8,604 nucleotides of DNA. Source: Porticoccaceae bacterium (GTDB taxonomy: Bacteria; Pseudomonadota; Gammaproteobacteria; Pseudomonadales; Porticoccaceae). The position numbers and the translations under genes are program-made. The stretch is taken from positions 1-8,604 of the forward strand of contig JALOAH010000132.1 of NCBI GenBank assembly GCA_023228865.1, read 5' to 3'. Positions 1 through 6,288 of this stretch are shown here, in pieces; positions within the stretch are counted from its first letter, which is position 1; the number at the start of each line of letters is the position of its first letter. A model generated the notes under the pieces. The model was not told the DNA's origin. It searched no databases and saw nothing but the letters and a program-made list of their open reading frames with translations.

Positions 1-1001
1 TAGCCGGCGAGCATGGTTTCAAGGCTGAATACGGCTTCAGCCCGGGCGCGGGCGCGCACCCGGTAAGTGGGGTTATCCTGCAAGATTTCAACGCAAGCCT
101 GTGCCAGGGGCGGAATCAGCGGATCCTCTAACTGCCAGTGATCAGCGCCGTAGGGCACGACCCTACCGGCGCCGTCCTGGATCAGTTCAGCCAGTGCGCC
201 GGTATCATAAGCCAAAACCGGGGTGCCGCAAGCCAACGCTTCGATCACACTGTTGGGGCAGGCGGCGTTGAGATCAGCGCTGAACAGCACGTGGGCAGAG
301 CGGTCAACGGCGGGGATGTCCTCGCGAGGAAGCACGCCGCGCCATGTGATCCACAGATCAGGCGCCAGGCTGTGGGAACGGGCTTTCATTTCGTCGGTGA
401 CATCGCCGGCAACCATCAATTCAAGGGGGCTTCCGCAGTTTGTTCTGACCGCACTGGCCAGTTTTACGGCGGTTTCCAGCCCGCGGGCGTAAGCGCCAAC
501 CAGGCGCCCTTCCACCAGCAGGATCCGAAAGTGATCCTCTGGCGGAGTTTCAGGCCCGTTGGGAGAAAATTCTTGCAGATCAACCCCGTTATAAGTGACC
601 TGGTGCGGGATCGGTCGAGGACCGTAAACCCTGTTCCACCAGTCGTGGCAGAAGTGGCTCTGGTACACGATACCGTGTGCCAGGTGACGGCGGATGAAGG
701 CCAGGATGCGGTTATTGACCTCCGACCTCAAAAAAAGGCGCGGAGCAGTCTTTTCCAGCCTGTGAATCCAGTTCATGCCGTTGAGGCGTTGAATGATCCG
801 CACACCACGGCGTTTGGCCTGCCAGAGCTTTATAAGTTGCCGGGTACCGCCGATGACGAGAACGGCGGTATTCTCAGGGTTGGCGATGTTAAAGGTATGG
901 GGAATGCCGCGGGACTGAAGGCCGGCAATCATTCTGGCCTGGAAGGAGGCTGTTCCACCCAACCCGGTCAGCTCAGGCACCAGGCAGATTTGACCCTTCA
1001 T
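1..1001 (-). CDS. GT4-type (GT-B fold) glycosyltransferase, 3' end cut by window edge
   Basis: Reading the minus strand from the ATG at 1001 gives 333 open codons to the window edge, so the C-terminus is missing. The protein starts MKGQICLVPELTGLGG, with a glycine-rich loop near residues 13-16 typical of the N-terminal half of GT-B enzymes. Residues 243-272 (ACPNSVIEALACGTPVLAYD at 247-266, followed by TGALAELI) are the nucleotide-sugar-binding segment of family-4 transferases. The second Glu of the EX7E motif is present (E254), but the first is replaced by Ala246. The segment at 158-200 (FRILLVEGRLVGAYARGLET, then LMVAGD) matches the start of the C-terminal Rossmann domain. An in-frame TGA lies three codons upstream, so no longer start exists. 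The gene follows wecB after 44 bp and is probably co-transcribed with it. The role is likely transfer of a sugar to a cell-surface glycan on the cytoplasmic face; donor and acceptor cannot be read from the sequence. Confidence 0.88.
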   Translation of the reverse strand, partial: MKGQICLVPELTGLGGTASFQARMIAGLQSRGIPHTFNIANPENTAVLVIGGTRQLIKLWQAKRRGVRIIQRLNGMNWIHRLEKTAPRLFLRSEVNNRILAFIRRHLAHGIVYQSHFCHDWWNRVYGPRPIPHQVTYNGVDLQEFSPNGPETPPEDHFRILLVEGRLVGAYARGLETAVKLASAVRTNCGSPLELMVAGDVTDEMKARSHSLAPDLWITWRGVLPREDIPAVDRSAHVLFSADLNAACPNSVIEALACGTPVLAYDTGALAELIQDGAGRVVPYGADHWQLEDPLIPPLAQACVEILQDNPTYRVRARARAEAVFSLETMLAG

Positions 1002-1042
1002 GAAAGCCTGTCATCCGATTGGGTATCAATTGCTTTTGCCAT
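998..1042 (-). CDS. Possible 14-codon ORF coupled to the glycosyltransferase start
   Basis: In the gap between wecB and the glycosyltransferase, the minus strand holds ATG at 1042-1040 followed by 13 codons (MAKAIDTQSDDRLS) and a TGA at 1000-998. That stop overlaps the glycosyltransferase ATG by four bases (ATGA). Four Gs just before the wecB stop could act as a weak ribosome-binding site for it. The glycosyltransferase itself has only a poor Shine-Dalgarno (AGG close to the start), so re-initiation from this mini-ORF could help its translation. An ORF this short can arise by chance, and there is no family evidence that it encodes a functional peptide. Confidence 0.2.
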   Translation of the reverse strand: MAKAIDTQSDDRLS

Positions 1043-1045
1043 GTT

Positions 1046-2185
1046 TTACCCCGCTTGTGAAGCTAAAAGTGCGGCAACGATACGTTCAGCTGCATGCCCA
1101 TCGCCATAGGGATTGACGGCCCCGGCCATGGCAGCGCGGGCCGCGTGGTCATCGAGCAGTTTCCGGACCTCCAGGTAAATGGTGTCTGGATCTGTGCCGA
1201 CCAGTCTCAAAGTGCCTGCCTGGACGCCCTCCTGGCGTTCAGTGAGCTGGCGCAAGACCAGGGTGGGAACGCCAAAGGACGGCGCTTCTTCCTGGATGCC
1301 GCCCGAATCGGTCAGGATCAGGGTGGCATGTTTCATCAGGTGGACCAGGGGCAGGTAATCCAGGGGCGGAAGCAGGTGGATGTTATTGATGCTGGATAGC
1401 GCCTGGTGGACCGGTACATGAATGTTGGGGTTGAGGTGAACCGGGTAAACGATGGCAATTTCATCCGGGTAAGCCTGTGCCAGGCGTTTGAGAGCCAGGC
1501 AAATATCCAGAATGGGTTGACCGAAGTTTTCCCGGCGGTGTGCAGTTACCAGCACCAGGCGGCACTTGCCGCCGGATACGCCCGTTTGGTCAAGCAGTTG
1601 ATCAACCTGCGGAGGGGCTGGTTGCTGGCTGATGATCTTCAGGGCATCAATGACCGGGTTGCCGGTGATTTTAATGATCTCGTCCGGGATGCCCTCTCGC
1701 AGCAGGTTCTGGCGATTGTTTTCTGTTGGGGCAAAGTGCAAGTCTGCCACCACACCAGCGATGCGGCGGTTCATTTCCTCGGGGAAGGGCTGCCATTTAT
1801 CGTGGGTTCGCAGCCCGGCCTCAATGTGACCCACCCGGATTTGGCGGTAATACCCGAGGATCGCGGCTGCCATGACCGTCGTGGTATCCCCCTGGACCAG
1901 CAGCCAATCGGGACGGGTTTGAAGCAGCACAGGGTCCAGATGGGTGAAGATCCGTGCGGTCAACTCGGGAAGTGTCTGGTCGTGAGCCATCAAATCCAGG
2001 TCGATATCCGGGGTAATGTCAAACGCCTGCAGGACCTGGTCGAGCATTTCGCGGTGCTGGGCAGTGACGCATACCGTAATATCAATGTGATCCGGATGTT
2101 CCCGCAGGGCTTTAATCACCGGTGCCATTTTAACAGCTTCCGGGCGGGTGCCAAATATCGTCAAAACCTTTAATTTTTGATCCAT
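1046..2185 (-). CDS. wecB: UDP-N-acetylglucosamine 2-epimerase (non-hydrolysing)
   Basis: This cytoplasmic enzyme interconverts UDP-GlcNAc and UDP-ManNAc, a precursor for surface polysaccharides. The 379-aa product matches the usual family length (about 370-380). Family motifs are intact and in order: GTRPEAVKMAPV (12-23), TAQHREMLDQ (41-50), QGDTTT (98-103), HIEAGLRT (120-127), PFPEEMNRR (133-141), TGNPVIDA (174-181), TAHRRENFG (214-222), YPVHLNPN (247-254), DSGGIQEEAP (293-302) and NPYGDG (358-363). By comparison with E. coli WecB, the catalytic acids and His correspond to D100, E122, E136 and H216. A small deviation is the segment RQLTERQEGVQAG (312-324), where most homologues have RDTTERPEGVEAG. 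An upstream in-frame ATG at 2215 would add ten residues, but 2185 fits the family N-terminus (MDQKLKVLTIFGTRPE) and lies directly downstream of a TATAAT box. The Bacillus name for the same enzyme is MnaA. Confidence 0.96.
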   Translation of the reverse strand: MDQKLKVLTIFGTRPEAVKMAPVIKALREHPDHIDITVCVTAQHREMLDQVLQAFDITPDIDLDLMAHDQTLPELTARIFTHLDPVLLQTRPDWLLVQGDTTTVMAAAILGYYRQIRVGHIEAGLRTHDKWQPFPEEMNRRIAGVVADLHFAPTENNRQNLLREGIPDEIIKITGNPVIDALKIISQQPAPPQVDQLLDQTGVSGGKCRLVLVTAHRRENFGQPILDICLALKRLAQAYPDEIAIVYPVHLNPNIHVPVHQALSSINNIHLLPPLDYLPLVHLMKHATLILTDSGGIQEEAPSFGVPTLVLRQLTERQEGVQAGTLRLVGTDPDTIYLEVRKLLDDHAARAAMAGAVNPYGDGHAAERIVAALLASQAG

Positions 2186-2192
2186 CAAACCA

Positions 2193-2198
2193 ATTATA
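2193..2198 (-). promoter_or_regulatory. -10 element for wecB operon
   Basis: A perfect TATAAT lies on the minus strand with its last base eight positions upstream of the A of the wecB ATG (2185). A normal -10 to start-site distance would put transcription initiation at or within a base or two of the start codon, giving a leaderless mRNA. I see no convincing -35 hexamer at 16-18 bp. The assignment rests on position and consensus only. Confidence 0.5.
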
Positions 2199-2240
2199 CT
2201 TGAAGCTGGATTCAATTGGAGATCACCAAGTCGTTACCAT

Positions 2241-2265
2241 TTCTTCAGCGAATGAAAATGAAGAA
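2241..2265. promoter_or_regulatory. Inverted repeat in the divergent intergenic region, possible operator
   Basis: TTCTTC at 2241-2246 is mirrored by GAAGAA at 2260-2265 across a 13-base spacer. It sits between the two divergent promoters, where a shared regulator could bind. The arms are short and AT-rich and no T-run follows, so it is not a terminator. A chance palindrome is quite possible. Confidence 0.2.
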
Positions 2266-2293
2266 TTTCTGGGATTAATTTTTCGCGCCCTTA

Positions 2294-2302
2294 TGCTATA
2301 CT
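2294..2302 (+). promoter_or_regulatory. Extended -10 promoter for the plus-strand operon
   Basis: TGCTATACT is an extended -10 (TG, one base, then TATACT at 2297-2302). An extended -10 can work without a good -35, and none is visible at the usual spacing. The expected start site, about seven bases downstream, coincides with the A of the ATG at 2309, suggesting a leaderless first gene. It is the only good promoter I see ahead of the seven-gene run. Confidence 0.55.
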
Positions 2303-2308
2303 TTTGTT

Positions 2309-2554
2309 ATGCAGAATACTAACTGGCTCACATGGAAAAGTTTTCTTGCAAGAAGGGGATTGATATCATCAGCCTGCGAATTATTGGATTTAATTCAGCC
2401 CCTGCTGCCTTTGATTGCCCAAAGCATGTTCCTGGGGTTACCGTTATTAAAAGCCACCCCTTTTGGTCTTTCTTATGCGAACCTTTTGAACTTGTTGGGA
2501 GACCCTGATGAAATCTACCAGTTTAAAACCTTTTTACAGGAGACCGGGGCATGA
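2309..2554 (+). CDS. Small hypothetical protein, first gene of the plus-strand operon
   Basis: The 81-aa product has a charged N-terminus (WKSFLARRG), then a hydrophobic stretch at about 22-48 broken by prolines (ACELLDLIQPLLPLIAQSMF), and a more polar C-terminus with GDPDE at 65-69. It may be a membrane-associated helix or a helical hairpin; I recognise no named domain. Evidence that it is a real gene is its position directly behind an extended -10 promoter and the ATGA overlap with the next gene. No Shine-Dalgarno precedes the ATG, which fits leaderless translation. It may be a small subunit or assembly factor for the membrane proteins encoded downstream, but that is inferred from context alone. 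Confidence 0.7.
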   Translation: MQNTNWLTWKSFLARRGLISSACELLDLIQPLLPLIAQSMFLGLPLLKATPFGLSYANLLNLLGDPDEIYQFKTFLQETGA

Positions 2555-3285
2555 CCTGGACTGAGATCGGATGGGTCATCATCGGCCTGGCTGTCGTCTT
2601 GCTGTTATTTTTTAACCTCCTATTTACACGGCGCGGTTGGTACCCGGTGCGGGTTAACCCGGCGGTTAACGCCTTTGTTAAGCAGCGTGTGCGCACTCTC
2701 GAAGGGGGAAAACAAAGCCAGGTTGTATTAGGAGACCGGTTCTGGTCGCGGGCTTACCCGGTATTGGGACTGCATGCTCTTTCGGTGAGCGCCAGCCTTG
2801 TTAAGGCAGACCCGGGTGCCCAGGAAACACAGGTCTTTGCTGCTGGCACTGGCGAGCTTGCCTTGTTTGCCCGCCAAATTCTCTGCGGCACCTACCAGGA
2901 TGGCTATTCATCGGCGTTGAATTTGATCTTAACCGGACCCACACCGCACGCCTTCCTGGCGGGTTTCTTAGCAGAGATGGGACTGCATTCACCGGGCTCT
3001 GTGGGATTATTCGGCCACTACGGCCCGATGGAGGCTTTGATCCTGGAAGCCGCGCAGATGAAAGGGGGACACTCCTTTGCTGCAGCCGGGTCCATCAGCG
3101 CGCAGGCAGCCCTGTTTTTGACCACGCGTGATCTATTGATTGGTGAGGAAATATTTCTTTTGCCCGGCTTGATGGATCGGTCGCCTTCTCTCCAGGCAGC
3201 CTGGATCAGCGAGGACATCCTTCGTGTTTTAATGATTGCACTGCTGGTGATTGCAGCAGGATTGACGCTGGCGGGTGTTTTATGA
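2551..3285 (+). CDS. DUF6754-like membrane protein
   Basis: The 244-aa product has one TM segment at each end (about 7-25 and 226-244) and a central soluble domain of roughly 200 residues. That domain is rich in small residues, with AAGTGELALFARQ (97-109), LTGPTPHAFLAGF (127-139), GSVGLFGHYGPMEALILEAA (149-168) and RDLLIGEEIF (193-202). This pattern resembles DUF6754 proteins as I remember them from Chloroflexota; the family call is from memory and has no known biochemical function. The likely topology is two membrane anchors flanking one domain, with both termini on opposite or the same sides depending on orientation, which I cannot settle. AGGAGA at 2538-2543 is a good ribosome-binding site, and the start overlaps the previous stop as ATGA. 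No catalytic motif was recognised. Confidence 0.8.
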   Translation: MTWTEIGWVIIGLAVVLLLFFNLLFTRRGWYPVRVNPAVNAFVKQRVRTLEGGKQSQVVLGDRFWSRAYPVLGLHALSVSASLVKADPGAQETQVFAAGTGELALFARQILCGTYQDGYSSALNLILTGPTPHAFLAGFLAEMGLHSPGSVGLFGHYGPMEALILEAAQMKGGHSFAAAGSISAQAALFLTTRDLLIGEEIFLLPGLMDRSPSLQAAWISEDILRVLMIALLVIAAGLTLAGVL

Positions 3286-3902
3286 AGCGAATTATTGTAA
3301 TTTTGACCGCCAGCCTGACCGGGCTGACCATTTTGGCGGGATATTTTTTCCAGACACAACTGGCGAATCTCACAGGATTGCTGATCGAATGGGGGATTTT
3401 GCTGGTGGGGTTGGCCGGGGTGATCGGGGTCGGGTATTTATTCAAAATGCATCTTTTCCGGGTTGCACACTGGCAGAAGGGCAGCTTGTTAAGCCTGATC
3501 GTCCTGGTGGCTTTTCTGGTCACCGTCGGCATCGGGTTTTTCTTGCCTCCCGAGAGTGCCTTTTTCCGCAACTGGGTGCTCAACATCCAGATCCCGGTAG
3601 AGACCAGCCTGCTGGCCATCCTGGCGGTGACCATGCTATTCGCCAGCTTGCGGATAATTCGCACCCGGGGCTGGACGCTCATGTCGGTATCTTTTTTAAT
3701 CAGCGCTCTGATCTCTCTGATCTTGAATTTGCATTACCTGAGCCCTGCGATCGGTACAGTGGGCGCTGAATGGCTTGAATTTGCCCGCCGACTCCCACTG
3801 GCAGGTCTGAGGGGTATTCTGATCGGAATTGCTTTGGGTGGGTTGATCGTTGGGTTGCGGGTTTTACTGGGCATGGATCGCCCTTATGAGGATGAGTCGT
3901 AA
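3282..3902 (+). CDS. Six-TM integral membrane protein, function unknown
   Basis: The 206-aa product is mostly hydrophobic, with about six predicted TM segments at 4-24, 35-54, 68-88, 105-124, 133-150 and 174-196. The loop between segments 2 and 3 carries basic residues (KMHLFRVAHWQKG, 55-67), as does the turn after segment 4 (RIIRTRG), which suggests these face the cytoplasm. The C-terminus is short and charged (GMDRPYEDES). There is no transporter signature, conserved charged pair within the membrane or metal site that I can identify. The start overlaps the DUF6754-like gene by ATGA with only a weak Shine-Dalgarno, so translation is probably coupled. It is likely a membrane subunit of the same complex as its neighbours. 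Confidence 0.8.
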   Translation: MKRIIVILTASLTGLTILAGYFFQTQLANLTGLLIEWGILLVGLAGVIGVGYLFKMHLFRVAHWQKGSLLSLIVLVAFLVTVGIGFFLPPESAFFRNWVLNIQIPVETSLLAILAVTMLFASLRIIRTRGWTLMSVSFLISALISLILNLHYLSPAIGTVGAEWLEFARRLPLAGLRGILIGIALGGLIVGLRVLLGMDRPYEDES

Positions 3903-5593
3903 TGCTTGTGTTGATTTGTTCTGAATGTGGTGCAGAAAACACACTCGGTGCAGAAAAATGTGAGCTGTGTGGGGCGTCCCTGGAGGGTATCGTCCCTGTG
4001 GATTTGCCACAGGATGATCAGCCAGATTCACCAGGGGATGAGGAGCACCTCACCGATTTACTGCATTCCCTCAAACAGGATGAAGACCAGGATCAACTTT
4101 TTGACGGGACTGAAGAAGAGATTTCTCCATCACCTGAGCATGATGAAATTCTTGAAGATACAGAGCAGCCTGATGATGAGCCACACGTGCCGGAGTGGTT
4201 GTACCGCATTCGGCAACGTGCACAAACCGAACCGGATTCTATTGGCGAGATCACCCAGAAGATCAACGCAGCCCGTGAAAGCCTTGAAACGGCGCAAAAA
4301 GAGGATCAGGAGCAGCAGTTACAATCGGTTTTGCAGAAAATTCAGGGTGAGGTTGAACAAAAACCGCCCGATCAAGACCCTGATGAGTTCGAAGATTCGG
4401 AGGAGATCAGCACTCCAGGCTCGGTACACGAAAATTGGCTCAGGCGCATCCGAAGGAAGCATCGCCCGGCTGAAGCTGAGGACGCTAAGGAGATCCTTTC
4501 AGAAAGGGAAGGCGACAGCCTGCTGCACTGGCTGGTTGCGTTGGAAAATGGCGAACAAACCATGGAAGAGCTTGTGGAAGAGGCTCCTATTGATGAGGCA
4601 GGTCGTGCCGAAGACACAAAGGAGACTGCCATTTCGGGGGGTTCTGAACAGGCCACCAGGGAAATTATCCTTGACGACATCAAAGGCACCCAGCTCGAAG
4701 CAATGGCATTGTCCATCAGTCGCGAAGAGCAGGCCAGAGCAGATCAGCTCGCCGCGACGATGCGCTACGATAAGGAGAAACGCCCTGTGCAGATCTCAGA
4801 CAAGCCGGCGTTTAACCGCGGGTTACGCCTGGGAATCGGGTTTTTGTTGATCACGATCTTGAGTCTGGTCCTTTTTATGGGACGCCCCGGGGAAAGGGTC
4901 TCCGGGGTAGCAGCCCCTCATGTGAGGGATATGGTGGAATGGGTGGGCGGATTACAGGAAGAATCGACGGTATTGCTGGTGATGGATTATTCAGCAGCAT
5001 TTTCAGGGGAAATGACGTTGATCGCAAATCCAATCCTCAGAGGAATTTTCGAGGCAGGCGCTGAAGTATCGACGCTCTCATCAGCGCCTGCTGGGCGTTT
5101 ACTTTTCGATCACCTGGTTGAGGAAGTGACCCTGGTTGATCAACGGGTTGTGACGGATCTGGGGTACTACCCGGTAGGATCTTTTGGCGCCTACGGGCTT
5201 GCCCGCCAGATTTTGCCGGGTGAAAACGAACCGGAGTCTGCGTTGACCCTGCCTGTTAAGCCCTTTGATGTAATTTTGATTCTAGGGGATGATTATGAGG
5301 GTGTGATGGCCTGGATCGAGCAAATCAAGGGCCTGAAACCCGATGTACCGATTTTTTTACTCCTCAGCGCCCAGGCAGGACCGTTATTGCAGCCCTACTG
5401 GGAATCTGGACAGATAGCAGGTATGATCAGCGGCATTGCAGATGCAGTCAATCTGGAAGGGCAAAACGCCATGTCTTCCATCCACTGGTTTGCTTACAGG
5501 GTGGGTATTGTTTTGATGATCCTTATGTTAGTGATTGGCATGAGTTTTCCCAGTTCTCGGGGGTCACTGGGTGATGACGGTGGTGAGCGATGA
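3902..5593 (+). CDS. Zinc-ribbon protein with acidic linker, two TMs and an extracytoplasmic domain
   Basis: The 563-aa product has a clear modular layout. Residues 1-24 form a zinc ribbon, C6-x2-C9-x10-C20-x2-C23. Residues 30-300 are a highly acidic, low-complexity, probably cytoplasmic linker with coiled-coil-like Glu/Gln-rich stretches (115-155). It contains three WL-centred motifs: EWLYRIRQR (98-106), NWLRRIRRK (178-186) and HWLVAL (209-214). TM1 is at about 308-326. Residues 328-529 look like an alternating alpha/beta domain outside the membrane (strands such as TVLLVMDYS and FDVILILGDD). TM2 is at about 530-549, followed by a short cytoplasmic tail. The start overlaps the upstream stop (TAATG) and has GAGGA nine bases upstream. 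The WL motifs look like short docking peptides, so a scaffold role linking cytoplasmic partners to the envelope is plausible but inferred. No named family was recognised beyond the zinc ribbon. Confidence 0.85.
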   Translation: MLVLICSECGAENTLGAEKCELCGASLEGIVPVDLPQDDQPDSPGDEEHLTDLLHSLKQDEDQDQLFDGTEEEISPSPEHDEILEDTEQPDDEPHVPEWLYRIRQRAQTEPDSIGEITQKINAARESLETAQKEDQEQQLQSVLQKIQGEVEQKPPDQDPDEFEDSEEISTPGSVHENWLRRIRRKHRPAEAEDAKEILSEREGDSLLHWLVALENGEQTMEELVEEAPIDEAGRAEDTKETAISGGSEQATREIILDDIKGTQLEAMALSISREEQARADQLAATMRYDKEKRPVQISDKPAFNRGLRLGIGFLLITILSLVLFMGRPGERVSGVAAPHVRDMVEWVGGLQEESTVLLVMDYSAAFSGEMTLIANPILRGIFEAGAEVSTLSSAPAGRLLFDHLVEEVTLVDQRVVTDLGYYPVGSFGAYGLARQILPGENEPESALTLPVKPFDVILILGDDYEGVMAWIEQIKGLKPDVPIFLLLSAQAGPLLQPYWESGQIAGMISGIADAVNLEGQNAMSSIHWFAYRVGIVLMILMLVIGMSFPSSRGSLGDDGGER

Positions 5594-6288
5594 ACATGCC
5601 TGAACTGGTGTGGGGTGTGGTTGGTTTCCTGCTGACTGTGATGATTTTAAGCTATCTGATCGGCGACAATTTCTTTTTTCGGCTGGCGGCTTACCTTTTC
5701 GTGGGCGTTACCGCTGGATTTCTGACGGTTCTGATTGCCCGGCAAATCCTGTGGCCTTATTTGCTCCAACCCCTGTTGGAGGGGTCAACCTATCAGCGGT
5801 TGTGGGTGCTGATCCCGCTGCTATTGTCTCTGATGTTGATCTTGAGTCAAATTTCCCAGTTGCGTGCGCTTAGCCGTATTCCACTGGCGTTTTTAGCCGG
5901 GTTAACTGCTGCGCTGGTCATCGGCGGCGCGGTTTTCGGAACGATGATCCCACAAATGCGGGCGGTGGTGATTGGTTTTCAGCCCGCTGCATGGCACACA
6001 GAATCTCGCAGTCCATGGATGCATACCGTGGACGCAGTCGTGATGCTGATTGGCGTGATCGGCACATTAAGCTATTTTCACTTTGGAAGTCGATTTAAAC
6101 GCAAGACTGATTCCTCAGATCATTCACGACCGCGCCTTCTGCAAGCGCTGGCGCGCGTGGGTGAGGTTTTTATTGGGTTTGCCCTCGGTGCAGTGTTTGC
6201 AGGTATTTTTTCATCTGCCTTGCTGGCGATGATTGACCGAATTGTTTTCCTTGGGGGATGGATTGCCCGTTGGGTTGGGGGTGGGTGA
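5590..6288 (+). CDS. Second six-TM integral membrane protein, function unknown
   Basis: The 232-aa product has about six predicted TM segments at 7-24, 32-52, 72-88, 97-118, 146-164 and 190-212. A basic cytoplasmic-type loop follows segment 5 (RFKRKTDSSDHSRPR, 168-182). Glycine-rich membrane stretches stand out: IGGAVFGTMIPQ (111-122) and GFALGAVFAGIFSS (196-209), the latter followed by IDR. I do not recognise a transporter or enzyme family. The ATG at 5590 overlaps the previous stop (ATGA), but GGTGAG at 5582-5587 is better spaced for the second ATG at 5596, so the true protein may lack the first two residues. The 3' end overlaps the ATPase gene by one base (TGATG). Confidence 0.8.
   Translation: MNMPELVWGVVGFLLTVMILSYLIGDNFFFRLAAYLFVGVTAGFLTVLIARQILWPYLLQPLLEGSTYQRLWVLIPLLLSLMLILSQISQLRALSRIPLAFLAGLTAALVIGGAVFGTMIPQMRAVVIGFQPAAWHTESRSPWMHTVDAVVMLIGVIGTLSYFHFGSRFKRKTDSSDHSRPRLLQALARVGEVFIGFALGAVFAGIFSSALLAMIDRIVFLGGWIARWVGGG
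6253..6285 (+). other. G-rich tract upstream of the ATPase start, possible G-quadruplex
   Basis: Four runs of three or more G (6253-6257, 6272-6274, 6277-6281, 6283-6285) lie immediately before the TGATG junction. The last two runs also supply the apparent ribosome-binding site for the ATPase gene. Folding into a quadruplex in the mRNA could hide that site. The first loop is long (14 bases), so stability is uncertain. Confidence 0.25.

Noticed and set aside
138..1109. A 323-codon plus-strand open frame across the left end
   Set aside because: It lies antisense to the glycosyltransferase, whose translation shows clear family motifs. The plus-strand product has no recognisable domain and runs into the end of wecB.
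94..1485. A 14-base repeat (AAGCCTGTGCCAGG) at 94-107 and 1472-1485
   Set aside because: Both copies encode Leu-Ala-Gln-Ala in helices of two different minus-strand proteins with the same codon choice; chance is sufficient and there is no third copy or flanking structure.
1406..2173. A 255-codon plus-strand open frame
   Set aside because: It is antisense to wecB, which has all the epimerase motifs; the plus product looks like a mirror of a GC-biased coding strand.
2186..2308. A small RNA or riboswitch in the divergent intergenic region
   Set aside because: The 123 bp hold two -10 elements close to the start codons and one weak palindrome. There is no stable hairpin followed by a T-run and no room for a riboswitch in the leaders.
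3927..4850. A 307-codon frame overlapping the zinc-ribbon gene
   Set aside because: Its product is a Lys/Arg/Ser-rich out-of-frame reading of the acidic linker. The other frame has the zinc ribbon, TM segments and overlapping junctions with both neighbours.
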